Positions 1 to 11,893 of a stretch of 64,000 nt of DNA are shown piece by piece. The stretch's first letter is position 1. Every line of letters begins with the position of its first letter. The stretch covers positions 1,116,001 to 1,180,000 of the forward strand of contig JABSSW010000003.1 of assembly GCA_018902385.1 (NCBI GenBank), written 5' to 3'. Source of the stretch: Physcia stellaris. Its lineage: Eukaryota > Ascomycota > Lecanoromycetes > Caliciales > Physciaceae. The notes below the pieces were generated by a model that ran no database searches, had not been told where the DNA came from, and worked only from the letters and a program-made list of their open reading frames with translations. Made by a program: the position numbers and the translations under genes.

Positions 1-39
1 CCCTTTCAACTGTTCACACCTCATCCCATGCCCGCTCCA

Positions 40-640
40 CGATAGGTACAGAATGCGACGTCCGAGATACCGACTAATGAGACCCGCTCAGTCTTGAAGG
101 CGATTCCCAGAAGTTGCATCTTGGCTCTTGACCCCCTCATTGCCGCACCAGGGATCCAATCAATCTGTCCCGCGACCGGATGTTCCATTGAAGACTTGCT
201 CGACGTCTATAAGGATGTATTGATGGTCACTCCCCTGGTGGCATGGCACATGCGGGAGTAGCCCTGCTCAGGCTCCAAGATCTTCATCGCCTCCATGGGC
301 GGCTTCGTCGGCAACAAGAGCGTCATCGTTGCTGTCTACAATTGCTTCAAAGGCGGTGGTACTGCAACTGGAACAAATCTTCGCTATGGATTGGAAAAAT
401 GAGGGAATAAGGACTAGCAGCTTTTGTTTTTGGCATAACATCATGCAAATGGTGGAGATGATTCTGGAGGATGATGCCAGTTTGAAAGGCACATGGGAGA
501 AAGAGAACATGCTTGGAGGGTTAGGCACGCTTTAAGAGTATACTGGTGCGGCGCTATCTTTTCGAGCGATGTGAGCAGCTTCATACCGGTACGTGTTGTT
601 CAGGGCCCTCTCTCTTATCATTCCACGGTCTCCGATCGAT
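40..640 (+). pseudogene. Decayed short-chain dehydrogenase/reductase (SDR)
   Basis: Pieces of an SDR can be read along the plus strand, but in shifting frames. In order they are a cofactor-strand-like segment (CDVRDTD, about 50-75), an ETRSVLKAI and IAAPGIQSICP segment (about 80-180), a helix ending MVTPLVAWHMRE followed by an in-frame TAG near 258, the catalytic-strand segment IASMGGFVGNKSV (about 283-330), the ASKAVVLQL and FAMDW segment in another frame (about 340-395), then MVEMILEDDASLKGTW and LGTL ending at a TAA at 533. The order matches classical SDRs of the sorbose/arabinitol dehydrogenase type, where the YNASK motif holds the catalytic Tyr and Lys; here it is split over two frames. 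At least two stops and two or more frame changes make it non-coding as it stands. Single-base undercalls elsewhere in this window could explain some shifts, but not the stops. The 5' part may lie outside the window. Confidence 0.6.
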
Positions 641-1837
641 CATGGAGGCCTTTTCTTTTTTTCCAGTACTCCAATGTTCTAGAAGGTTTATCACGGTGAG
701 GTCCTGAAGCGACTGTCTTTAGGGAATATGCCGTATCGCACAGAGAGCATCTGGGAATGGGTATGCCGTCACTGAATTCACGGATCGAGAACTCTGTTGC
801 TATGTATGGCGGGTAAAACCCCTTTTTAAAAAGTGTCTAATTATCTCTTCTTTATAACTTAAGTTAAAATGCGGACCCTGCTCGCAGATATCATAAGCCC
901 AGCCTCCTTTATCTTCCACAAAGATTGCCGTCGTAGCTAGTCAGCCAGTTGTTGTGGCTTCGTCGACTCCTGGATGATCTGTAAACAATGCGAGAGAAGT
1001 GCAGATGATAATTTCGCAATATTGGCATGAATTCTGCTATCACAACATCGTAGGGCCGGATAACTGTTCAGGTCTCGTCTCTATGCTCTGTCTGCATCAA
1101 GTCATGTAGATAATCAATAATCTTAGCTTGCTTGCCATCAATCAATATTCCTTCAAACCCGTGATTCAAACGTAAAACATGTGCAAGCGTGAAGAGATTC
1201 GCTTGTGACTTGATTGGATCACGAATCTCTGTCACCCAAGACAGACCCTGGCTGACGCCTGCCATTTCTAGCGGCAAGCGCGGAGCTGTTTACCCGTTTC
1301 TGGCAGGTGTTTTCAGCCTCCCGCAATCGCCTCACCTTAATCCCACCTCTTGAACCAACAGCAAGCTTGAAGTCGCACGCCCATCCTTCTACAGCCTGCT
1401 ATTGGATGATAACAGCAACATCTCATTCCTCGGTCGTCGCCAACCTGACCAACCGAATCACTCGCCCTCCCCAGGCTGAACCACTGTCTTAGTACGGAGC
1501 GGACCGATGTCGACTCGAGAGAATGTCTCCTCTCATCCAAACGCTGCTTGGGCTGATGCAACGTGCTTCTATCTAGCTCCACTGCTCCAGGAGGGTTGCA
1601 GTAGACCAAGCTAGACAGAAGAAGCATGCACACCACTGTTCCTTGCGCACGACGTCAGGAGGCGTTTGCAGGTGGGTAGACCCAAGATAGTACTTACTTC
1701 TCCTTCTTCATCCTGTCCTACAACATTATTGCCTCCTTTCGTACCTCTTTCATAGCTTTTGTAGCTCCAGCATCTCAGATTCCCAAACTAAGCTACTACA
1801 TTTCCTTCGCATCTTGCGCATCTCCTCTACAGAAAAC
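641..1837. other. Intergenic stretch, no supported gene
   Basis: No open frame here has family resemblance or good splice signals. It contains an AT-rich patch (about 818-870) and, near the end, the 5' flank of the nuclease gene. Confidence 0.5.
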
Positions 1838-2978
1838 ATGAAACCCTCATTCATCTGCTGCTCCGCCATGCTGGCCTCCTACGGCCCATGCGCCTCGGCC
1901 TGGGGCACGCTCGGCCACGCCACTGTAGCCCAGATCGCAAGCAATTATCTCACCGCGCAAGGCAAAAGCTATGTTGCGGGCTTGTTGGGGCCTGGCGTCA
2001 CGATGCCGAGCATTGCGAGCTATGCGGACACGTTCAGGTACACCGCGGACGGGAAGTTCAGCGCACCGTACCATTTCATCGATGCGGAGGACAACCCACC
2101 GACTTCTTGTGGGGTGGATCTCGGTAGGGACTGTGGGGCCGGAGGCTGCGTGGTTTCTGCCATTGCGAATTATGTAGGTTTCCTGTTTTCTCCCTGGTTT
2201 AATTTTGGTAATTCCGCCGCTGCGGGTTCCGAAGAAGAAGAATTCTGGAAGCCAGGAGTCGGGTATTGTAGGAAACATAGAAGGACCAGAGCTGATAAAG
2301 AGGCTGATAGACCCAACGCGTCAACGACGGCCGCCGCACCCTCGCGAACCGCAAGCAAGCCCTCGAGTTCCTGATCCATTTCATCGGAGACATCACGCAG
2401 CCGCTGCACGACGAGGCCGAAGCCCTGGGCGGCAACCAGATTGCGGTCACGTGGCAGGGGCAGCCGACGAATCTGCACGCCACCTGGGACACGCAGATGG
2501 TGGAGAACGACGCGGGAGGCGGTAACACCACGGCGGTCTTGCTGGCGTTCGCCTCGAGGCTGCAGGCCGCGATCGATACTGGGGCGTATGCGTCGCAGAA
2601 GGCGACGTGGGTCAGTTGTGTGAATGTGAATACAGCGGTATGCTTTTCTCCTCCCCACAATTACACCCCCCTCGCTATTACATGTGCTCACTCCTCCGCC
2701 GCACTGTTCTCTGGCCGTTCGCAACCCCTGCTAGTTCCACCCTCTGCGCGTACTTGAACAAACATCCAGCTAACCACCACATATAGTCAGCGTGTGCGCT
2801 GCAATGGGCGCAGGACGCCAACGCCTACAACTGCCAGTACGTGCTCAAGGCCAACGAGACGGGACAGGAATTGAGTGGCAGCTATTACACCGGGGCGAAA
2901 CCGATCATCGAGATCCAGATTGCAAAGGCTGGATATAGACTTGGGGCTTGGATCAATGCGCTTGCCGCCGCTGCTTGA
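1838..2978 (+). CDS. Secreted S1/P1-type zinc nuclease
   Basis: Three exons (1838-2173, 2311-2637, 2787-2978) give 284 residues, the usual size of fungal P1/S1 nucleases. These enzymes cut single-stranded DNA and RNA with three zinc ions and act outside the cell. A signal peptide (1-21) ends exactly before Trp22, which in this family becomes the N-terminal zinc ligand; His27, Asp64 and His79 (in YHFIDAEDNPPT) follow. Later ligands sit in FLIHFIGDITQPLHDEA and NLHATWD. The C-terminus (QIAKAGYRLGAWIN) is also typical. Both introns are GT-AG (137 and 149 nt), longer than most here, and both joints are in phase. The gene converges on the permease at 3342-5133. A dispersed repeat copy lies in its 3' flank (3145-3245). 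The family call is secure; substrate preference is not visible. Confidence 0.93.
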
Positions 2979-3341
2979 GGATTCGCTTGTAGACGATATG
3001 AGAATGAGAATGAAAGCGAGGAGAGAGAGACGGGGGTGCAAAAACATGTGTAGATTGGACTGGATACAAAGATACGAATTAGTCGCATTTGATCAACGAG
3101 CTCCGTCTCACCATTCGAGCATCTTCGCCTTCGAAGCACATGTGATTTGTGCCAACGACGGGTACTTGAGCGTCTTATCATAATGAGTGTGTTAATGGCG
3201 ATGCGTAAGAGACAGAATCGCACCACAATAGATCATGGGATATATACAAACATGTAATCACGCTTTTGTTTTGCCTTAATCCCACGTAATCCCCCTATTT
3301 TTAATTGCCTTCATCTACCTCCTCCTCCGCCCGCCCTGAGT
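2979..3341. other. Convergent 3' flanks of nuclease and permease
   Basis: No gene. It holds the untranslated ends of the two convergent genes and, at 3145-3245, one copy of the dispersed repeat described separately. Confidence 0.5.
3145..3245 (+). repeat. Dispersed 3'-flank repeat, copy 1 (partial)
   Basis: Resembles 46850-46930 base for base over several blocks: TTGTGCCAA, then ACGGGTAC, then CGTCTT.TCATA, then TGGCGATGC, then GCACCACA and CATGGGATA, in the same order and similar spacing. It is on the plus strand about 170 bp after the nuclease stop. Confidence 0.6.
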
Positions 3342-5133
3342 TTAGTAAAACCACCTAAACTCCGCAGCCCCGGGCCCATCCCTCAACTGCTCTGTCGGAA
3401 TATCCCTCACCTGGATCTTCCTCCCCGCTTTCCGGTCCCTGCGCGCATTGTCCGCCATCATGTAGGCTCCAAGTAGGAGTGTGAGAGCCAGGCCCGTGGC
3501 GCCGAAGGCGGCGGTTGTGGCGAGGGCGGGGATGTATTTCGGTGCTGGTGCTTCAATCAGCGTGTGAAGGATGTGGAAGGGGTAGAGAGAGAAGGCAGCG
3601 GTAGTAGGGATGGGGTAGGAGGAGGGAGAGGAGATACGTACCGTCTTTGTTCTGGAAGATGTTGGAAGAGACGACGCCCATGAGATTGGCGAGGGGCACG
3701 CCGAAGGAGGTAAGGACGACGCGGCGGCCTTCGTGCGCGATGTTGTTGTTGTACCATACGTCTAGGAGGACCGAGGGCGCGGATGTGCCCCTGAATATTG
3801 TCAGTCAGTCCAAAGATGTTGGAGAGCAGGGAGGGTACCTACCAGGTCATCATGAAAGTAGCGAAATACGCAACGTGGAGTTGCCTCTTCACGTCAATGC
3901 TGACGTAGATGATCATGCCCAAGAAGGTGAATAGGAAGCCCAGCGCCTAAATACCCAAATCATCAGCGGCCTGGACATCCCTGCCAGGCCGAGGCTGCTA
4001 CTCACCACGAAAGGAAATCTCCATCGTGTGAAATCACTCGCAAATGCCAGTACAAGCAGCATAACCGCCCCACTGATATTCGGAGCCACTGTGTAAAGAT
4101 TGGTCTTCACGGCGTTGTACCCCAACCTCGCCACAATCTGGGGCAAGAATAATGATACGCTCTGCAGCGGCACACCGAGACAAATCTCAATCGCCAAAAT
4201 CAGGAAACTCGTCCAGTGCTTGAAGATGGCAAAACTATCCTTGAAGTTGAATTTCTCGTTCACTACTGAACTGGAGTCGATCTGCATGCGGTAATAGGCG
4301 AGATCTTTTTCATCTTGCGAAAGGAAGCGAGCCGTGGACGCGGATTGGGGGAGGTAAAAGAAGGCAAAGAAGGAGAAAAGCACGGTACAGCAGCCTTCGA
4401 TGATAAAGAGATAACGCCATTCTGCAAGGGACCCGCTGTGGATCTGGAAAACGCCAAAGGCTAGAAGGCCTCCGAAGGCGGAGGCGATAGACTGGGCTGC
4501 GTAGAATATAGCCAGACGGCGAGCGAGTTCACCACGACGATAGAAGCTGGAGAGTACAGGTTTAGCAGAACAGAAAATTCTGCAAGGGGAGCGAACGCAC
4601 GTCGTCTGGTAGTAGATGACCAACGGGAAGAAGGCGGACTCCGACATCCCAAGGAACCAACGTAAAGTCATCAGGCCTCCAAAGTTCTTGGCCGCCGTCA
4701 CTAGGATGGTGCAACAGCCGAAGGAGAACATCATCAGCGGTAGTACTCGATTAGGTCCATATTTCTTCCCGAGGATAGCAAGAATTGGTGCCGTAAGGAC
4801 GTATGGCACAAAGAAGACACTGAGGATGGTGTTATACTGGCTACCCTTCAACCCCAGTGTCTTCTCCAGTCCATGAGTCTTCGCGTTCCCAAGGTTGGAC
4901 TTGTCAAGGCTGTTGAATAGATACATAATTGCTAAGACCGGGAGAATGCGCAGGTCAAATTTCCGAGTCAATGCTCTTTCGGCGGCTGGGCTGATGACTG
5001 CTATGGTCCTCCCATCTTCTGCGTTCACGACGTTTTCGCCACTGCCGTTGACTTCGATGACTTTCCCGTATTCAGTCGGGAGCTGCTTGTCATCACTCAT
5101 GGGAGACTCTTGGGATTGCTTGTCGTAGTCCAT
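3342..5133 (-). CDS. MFS permease of the Dal5/allantoate (ACS) family
   Basis: Five exons on the minus strand (5133-4601, 4546-4006, 3946-3843, 3790-3642, 3550-3342) give 511 residues. A hydrophilic N-terminus of about 60 residues precedes twelve membrane segments. Motifs typical of the anion:cation symporter family are visible: YLFNSLDKSNLGNAKTHGLE after the first segment, then FFVPYVLTAPILAI, then RWFLGMSESAFFPLVIYYQTT. These proteins take up allantoate, nicotinate, vitamins or small organic anions by proton symport at the plasma membrane; the substrate cannot be told. All four introns (54, 59, 52 and 91 nt) are GT-AG and in phase. Two GATAAG sites lie upstream (5337 and 5715), which fits nitrogen control as known for DAL5, but this is inference. 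Confidence 0.88.
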
Positions 5134-5336
5134 GATAGATCGTCAGGCGTTTTTGCCAGCAATTGCGTCTCCAATGGACCGGCAAAGGTATTCGAAGGAG
5201 GAAAAGTGGGCCACGAAAGTGGGACATGACTTTGGACGCATTTCGTCCTCTTCAACAAATGTGAATACGTAGAGCCAAGAGTGTGCAATGTGGCTGCTTT
5301 GAACAGAGAGGGTCGGGGAGCAAGTCAAATGTCGAC

Positions 5337-5342
5337 GATAAG
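5337..5342. promoter_or_regulatory. GATAAG site in permease promoter
   Basis: GATAAG preceded by C fits the HGATAR site bound by fungal GATA nitrogen regulators, about 205 bp before the permease ATG. A second lies at 5715-5720. Short sites occur by chance, so the support is weak. Confidence 0.3.
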
Positions 5343-5714
5343 AGAAAAAAAGCCGTGTGCATGTCCAATGTATGTCGAGAGATGGGCGAGAGCAGCATGA
5401 TAGCTAGCCGTTGGCAGCAACGTCATATCGCGTGATAGTGGCTGGTATGCCAAAGCAGAGATGTTCGCCTATCTGGTCTGGGGGCGCGGGGTTGCTGCAG
5501 TTGCTGCAGCAGTGTAGAGCTAAGCAGATCCTGATGTGCAGCAGCATGGCCTTTCCATAAGAAATCGGTCCGATACAGATAACAATCATCCGCAAAAAGA
5601 CCTTGAAAATGCAAACAGGAAAGGGTGTGCAAGCATCATCGATGGGAGCAGAGAGACCCGGTAAGGCTCAATTAGCCGAAGAACTGAATCGAAGCCTGGG
5701 AGAAGTGCGCTTGC

Positions 5715-5720
5715 GATAAG
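5715..5720. promoter_or_regulatory. Second GATAAG site upstream of permease
   Basis: Same hexamer as at 5337. The 5134-5796 gap holds only this promoter, a GCTGCAGTT-GCTGCAGCA repeat near 5491-5510 and the 3' flank of SEC24. Confidence 0.25.
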
Positions 5721-5796
5721 AATGAACTCTATTCCAGGACGCCAGTGCTATGCTAAATAGAAAACCATGACCACATACCTCTTCACGGCGTCGTAA

Positions 5797-8700
5797 TCAC
5801 CATGGGGGCTTCAGATTGGCAATCCCAGCCATCGTGCTTTCCACCACCCCGGCGCTATTCTCGCCATCGTCCTTCTTTCTTTGACCGGAGAGCTCCATCT
5901 GTACCATCCGATGCACATGGACCAACCAATCAACGTAGCTCTGTGCGTCGTTGTTACGATCTTCGAGCAAGAGCCTGGCGAATTCAAATTCACTGCCGTC
6001 CAGGCCTTGCCGGGCCAGCTGCACCGTCAACCCTTTGCTGCCGCGAACGCTGCTCCAGTAGGCGAGGATGTTGCGCACTTGTGCATTGAGGTGTGTCTCG
6101 AGTACCGGAAGCGATGACAGCATCGGGTCGAGAGACTGGAGCGAGGTCTTGTCGGGTCCAAAAAGATCTTCTAAAAGATTGGGGGAGACGCTGGCATGTA
6201 ACCACAATAGACAAATCTGGCCATCATCCACAAGGTATGCACCACCATCTTCTATTCGAGAGAAGGAAGCGCGGATCGCAGATGGTAGCTGAAGATGTCC
6301 GGTATCGTTTGGGAAACCGTCTGTAGGTGCCAGGCTGTGGATTGGGATGATACGAGGATAGAGGAATAAGGAGAGCTCGAGCGCACTCATCGATTTGATC
6401 ATGCGCATTGAGTGTGTTCGGCGATCAGAGGGTTCGGACCCAGCTGGAAGTATGTCAGCATACACCCTGATTGAAAGACGCATGATATACCTTTGAACGC
6501 GCGTGATTTTATCACACCAAGCATGTACATGACAAATTCTTTGAGATTCTCTGGTAACACAAGCTGGCCGGGCGGATGCGACGTGGAGAAGTTTTTGCGG
6601 TAGCCTGCCAGTATATCGACGGTCTTCTCTGTCACTGCGTTACGAATATCCTTCAAGGTCCGCTCTGTCATCCTGCTCGCAGCTAACAAGATTGTCAGTA
6701 GCCGAGCACTCGACCGGAATCTCGAATCACGAACCTTCTTTAGCACACATGCTGACAACGGCATCCTGATCAATAAACCTCATAGTGTCCATTTGAGTTC
6801 CCTCGCTGACGCTGGCGACCGTATTCGTACATCGTACACGTCGCTCGCCGCTGGCGGTGGTGTATAGTAAGGCACACTGAAAGTGTGCGTCAAGCTTTGC
6901 GTCTAACTTGCCGTCGTAGCTGAACATAACCCCCAAGGCTTTGTCAGCGTCTATCACTCCAAATTCAAGGTCTGCGCCAAAGTTATGCTGGAGAAAATTG
7001 CCGTGATATGACGACACTTGGAGTCCGTTGGAACATCGCACTTTCATCAGCGCTTGATACCCCGTGTCTCGAGTAACCGTGCGCTTGATCTCTAGCCCCA
7101 GCTTTTCACTATCGCGAGGAGCCACGTAGTTTGGATAAAAGAAAGTCTCTCCACCGGTGGCGGCGGAGATGTGACCTATAATTTCATGTTAGCAATGCGC
7201 CAGGTTGAGGGCATACAAGAAACTTGCCTATAGTGGCTATATCCATGTAGGCTCCGCTCGCGGATGCGATGTAGAAGTCGACCCCAACGCCACTTTCAAC
7301 CATTTTGCCAGCCGTTTTCCTCCAGCCAGCGTGTTCGGTCTTGAAAAGCTTCATCTCCGTTTCGATTCCATGTAAATTACCTTCATCTCTCTTGAAGAGT
7401 TTGCCGGGACCCCATGTTGGTAGCGTCGATAAAGAACAGATGATCTTGCCGCCAGTCGCGGATAGTGCAGAGAGCGCGGAGTCAAGAGTAGGTAAGAGTG
7501 CAGGCTCAGGATTCCTGATATCAGAGAATAAAGTTGGTAGTCGTTGCAGGAGGGAAGTGATAATTGATCTGGTCGAAATCAGCTTTACATCTCAGAGACA
7601 CTTAGATTAAATACGTACTTGGATTCATAGGGATCTACAAACAGTCCTTCACTTCCTAAAGGTACAAAAGGCTCTTCAATGTCAGGCATAACAAGCATCT
7701 GTGCTTGGTCAAGTTTGGCCTGTAAAAGGGTCAGCAATCGGAAAAACACGGTATGAACGCGGCCTACGCTGCAGTTGAAGTAATGCATTGCCTTGTCAAA
7801 TGCAACAAATCCTACTTTGGAGCCAACTGGAATGCTTCGTTTCAATGTCGTGCCTTCGTCGTTGATCTTTTCATAATCCGGGTCTTCCTGGTCGTCATCG
7901 TAAAGAGCGCTCATAACACCATTGCAGAAGGCTTCTAGGAAACCCCGAGTAATTGCTTCCTGACTGACATCGATGAGAAATAACCATCGCAGACCAACAG
8001 GCTCTTTTGCCCAGTATTCCTTCGGGACCATAAACTCCACGGTACCAAGTGTCAGCTCTGGCCTCTGGGCTCTGTCTACCCTCACGCCCGAAGGATCTGT
8101 AGGAGCAAAGTACTCAGGAGCAACGTCGTTGGGGAATGTGCACATATTGCAGACAAGCTTATTGCCGCCTGATCTGAAGGTCATGAAAGGATTTATATAG
8201 GTTCTACATCTCCGACATCTAGGTGGGCCGGTTTCACCAAAGTCAAGAACCGGTATCTTCTCCTCGCCTTCTTGCAAGAGAGCAAGAGGCTGAAGAACCA
8301 TACCCAGAGGTAGTCCGGTTGCAGCGAGAGCTTCTGAAGTAGATGGGATATTATTGAGCGTCAGTCGAGCGTATTTTGGGGACGAGTTTCCTTGATCAAA
8401 TGCGACGAAAGGGATGGATGCAGGGGGTGGAAGATGTTGATCTATTGTAGGATAAATATGTTCGAGATAGTGCCTTGCTGCAGCGTCCCTTGTCAACGGT
8501 ATACTTGGTATTTGTTCAGGATCCACCCGCCCTTGGGCCGAAACACCTGGGCCACTTGGGACTGGCATTGACTGCTGACTAGAAGCACCAAAGACGGAGC
8601 CTCCTGGCTGAAGGCCAGGCGAGAAGGCGGCACCTGCTGGAGCGGGAAATTGATTCATAGCAGGTGTGATTGGCTGCGCTCCGTATGGCGTATTCGGCTG

Positions 8701-9176
8701 TTGCGAACTATCCGTATTCCTGTATGGTTGCTGATTGAAACCTTGCTGCATCCCATTGAAAGCTCCAGATGAGGGTGCAGGCTGATCCAAGTTGTGATAA
8801 GCATGCCTATTCTTTTTCTGTTTTGCCTACTAGTGGTAGCGCCCTCGTCCCCTAAGCCCATATTACCCATCTGCGAGGACAGCCCTCCCATTGCCTCGTC
8901 ATTGCCAGATCTCGCTTGTCCCTGTGATGGAAAGTATCCTTGCTCTTGCGACACATTCCCCAGACCTTGGTATCCGCCGTAAGGCGTGCCACCATGCTGA
9001 CTCTGCTGGCCGTTCGGAGGGGGTTGCCCGAAAGGTGTTCCTGACTGTTGTTGGTATGGTGAAGGCGCTACTGGGGGTCGGTGCTGAGGACCGAGAGGAG
9101 GCTGCTGCTGCTGATGAGGAGGGCCATTGCTTGGAGTCTGATAACCTGGCTGGCCATAGGGATTATAGCCAGACAT
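5797..9176 (-). CDS. SEC24: COPII coat subunit Sec24 (frame broken by one base)
   Basis: Sec24 binds cargo in the inner COPII coat at ER exit sites. Exons on the minus strand: 9176-7619, 7568-7228, 7175-6735, 6682-6491, 6443-5797, giving 1059 residues if one base is restored. The first about 250 residues are Pro/Gln-rich (as usual), followed by the zinc finger (CRRCRTYINPF and CNMC), the trunk (RWLFLIDVSQEA), beta-sandwich, helical and gelsolin-like parts; the end PSDRRTHSMRMIKSMSALEL and SYVDWLVHVH are typical. The reading frame breaks at the T5 run 8813-8817 (A5 on the coding strand): a sixth base joins DEGATTSRQNRKK to NRHAYHNLDQPAPS without loss. No intron can explain it. The gene is normally essential, so an assembly undercall is likely. 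One intron (7176-7227) uses a GC donor. Confidence 0.92.
7176..7227 (-). other. GC-AG intron in SEC24
   Basis: Reading the minus strand, the exon ends ACTATAG and the intron starts GCAAGT and ends TATAG; only this joint gives ..MDIATIG-HISAATGG.. in frame. There is no GT donor near by. GC-AG introns are about 1 percent of fungal introns and usually keep a strong AAGT context, as here. Confidence 0.8.
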
Positions 9177-9565
9177 GACGGCTGTGCCGTTTTGACTCCA
9201 GATGTCAAGGGTGTGACCTGGCCACAAGTATTGCCTTCAGAACCATAACCGTCCTCCTCTCTAGGTTGGAGCCTCAGTGTTCATCGATTGCTCTCATATT
9301 GCGAGGCATGATCTATACGGCTGAGATGTTTCGCAGCAACCAAATGCGCAGAAGTAGAACAAAATGCACAGTGTGTTGTTTGAATTCGAGATGTCCGATT
9401 GCCGATGGCTTGTTTGAGCCTGATGCCAAGCCTTACGTACACATCCTTGGCCTCTACCAGATGTTCGTCCTCATCCATCAACGTTTACCCAACAATGGAC
9501 ATTGCTAGACGTCCTGATAAAGTCGAAGTGACATACGGAGTGCAGAAAGAATCGAGAGCAGTGAC
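9177..9565. promoter_or_regulatory. Shared promoter region, SEC24 / ceramidase
   Basis: 389 bp between two divergent start codons with no other gene. No clear TATA box or repeated operator was seen. Confidence 0.5.
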
Positions 9566-11893
9566 ATGGCTCGGAGCCACCTCGCTGTGGCCCTGGCCAC
9601 GGCGACGATTTTATTGCTCGTCACCTTCCACTTAATATCCACCTACGGGCTTCCCAGGTTCGGCTATCTGCATTTACACAATATATTCGAAGGCAACAAT
9701 GAGGGATCTTCCCATCAAATACCAATCAACTACCCTCTAGGTAGCCATGAGAGCTCAGAAGACCCTTCGAGGTACCTGCTGGGCGTTGGTAAAGCGGACA
9801 TCACAGGGTATGTATAGGCTTTTCACAGTCAATCCTAACAGCTAACACTTTGTTTGTAGGCCGGTTGTCGAAATCAATCTGATGGGGTACGCTGATCCGA
9901 ACCAGGTCGGTACAGGATTACGGCAAAGGCTCTACTCTCGGGCTTTCATCGTCGGAAGTAATGAGAAACCCGAGGATCGTTTCGTCTATCTTGTTCTAGA
10001 TACGCAGTCAGGGGATACAGCTATTCGGCACGGTATACTTCAAGGGCTATCCGATTTGGGCGGCGAATACAAGGTGTATCGGCAGGCTAACGTTGCGGTC
10101 ATTGGAACACATTCGCATTCTGGACCCGGAGCGTGGCTGAATTATCTTCTTCCACAAATCACTAGCAGGGGCTTTGACAAGCAAAGCTACCAAGCAATTG
10201 TCGACGGGGCTCTTTTATCTATTAGGAGAGCCCACAGCAGCCTTGCACCAGGCTATCTAAGTATTGGCGCAATCGATGTGGAAGATGCAAATGTCAACCG
10301 AAGTCCCTACGCTTATCTGGCAAATCCTGAGGATGAACGGGCAAGGTACCAGGAAGAAGTGGATAAGACCATAACAATGTTGAGGTTCCGGAGTATAAAA
10401 AGTGGTAAAGATCTGGGGTCTTGACCTGGTTTCCTGTGCATGGCACCTCAATGCTTGGAAATAATACACTGATCTCCGGTGATAACAAGGGGGTTGCGGC
10501 GGACTTGCTTGAAAAGGATATAAGGCAAATTGAGGGTGCAGATGATGACTTTGTGGCCGGCTTCTCACAGGCCAATGTGGGCGATACCTCGCCGAACGTC
10601 CTGGGAGCGTATTGCGAGGATGGATCTGGCGAGAAATGCAACTTTGAAGACAGTACATGTGGAGGTAGAAATGAACCATGTCACGGCCGAGGCCCTTTTT
10701 TCCGTCAGAACGATCAAGGTGCTTCCAGCTGCTTCGAGATTGGCCGTCGCCAATATAGTGCTGCAAAGTCTTTATACGAAAGTATGTCCTTGAATGGAAT
10801 ATGTGTCTCTGGTCCAACTGTCAAGTCTGTCCACGCTTTTCATGACTTTTCCAAATTTAATTTTACACACCCGAACGGCTCCCTTGTCTCAACCTGCCCT
10901 GCTGCTCTAGGCTACTCCTTCGCTGCAGGCACAACAGATGGGCCAGGCGCTTTCGACTTCAAGCAGAATAATACAGGCTCTCCAAATGCCAATCCCGTAT
11001 GGTCCGTTGTCAGCGGCTTTTTGCGCGAGCCAAGCCCAGAGCAACGAGCCTGCCACCATTCCAAACCCATTCTTCTTGACGTTGGCGAGATCGAGCAACC
11101 TTATCTATGGACTCCCAACGTTGTAGATGTGCAGCTCTTTCGCGTCGGTCAACTGGTCATCATTGTCAGTCCAGGCGAAGCCACTACCATGGCGGGTCGG
11201 CGCTGGCGAGAAGCCATTCACAATTCTGCGGCTGATCTGTCTCTTACTGGTCTCACTGAACCCATCGTAGTTCTCGGTGGTCCAGCGAACAGCTACACGC
11301 ACTATATCGCTACGGAAGAGGAGTATGGCATCCAGCGCTATGAAGGCGCATCCACACTCTACGGGCCGCATACTTTGAACGCGCACATCAATATCACGAC
11401 ACGATATCTGCCATATCTAGCCGCTAATAATGCAGAAGCTCCGGACCCAGGCCCTTCACCTCCAATCCATACCAATAAATCTCTCTCCTTCATTAGAGGC
11501 GTGGTTTTCGACCGCGCACCTTTCTTCAAGTCCTTTGGTGATGTCGTCACTGAGGCCAACGCTCTCTATCACGTTGGTGAAAAAGCAGAAGTGACCTTCG
11601 TAGGAGCGAACCCAAGAAACGATCTTCGACTCGAGGATACCTACGTTGCTGTGGAGCAGTATATCGATCACGTGTGGAGCCGGGTGCGCGATGACAGCGA
11701 CTGGGATCTGATCTTCCACTGGAGGAGGACTAATACCGTGCTTGGCACCAGCGAGGTCAAGGTAGAGTGGGAGCTTGGAGAAGCTGCACGTGGAGGGAAG
11801 TATAGGATAAGGTATTGGGGCGCTAGTAAGACTCCTTTTACAGGCTCTATCGTTCAGTTCGAGGGAACGAGTGGAACCTTCATTGTACGATGA
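9566..11893 (+). CDS. Neutral ceramidase (frame broken by one base)
   Basis: Two exons (9566-9807, 9860-11893) give 758 residues with one base restored, the normal size for neutral/alkaline ceramidases. These hydrolyse ceramide to sphingosine and fatty acid. Residues 1-25 form a signal anchor, so the enzyme is in the secretory path. The start of the domain (GVGKADITGPVVEINLMGYA), the zinc histidine motif THSHSGPGA and the nucleophile region ANVGDTSPNVLGAYC are clear. The frame changes at the G4 run 10415-10418: as written, a TGA follows; with a fifth G the text reads KDLGVLTWFPVHGTSM, exactly the family sequence. Downstream, 490 residues are open without a stop, so the gene is otherwise intact and the break looks like an assembly undercall. 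Confidence 0.9.

Noticed and set aside
1068-1265. A 65-codon minus-strand frame with protein-like composition
   Set aside because: No family resemblance, no splice signals and no neighbouring exons.
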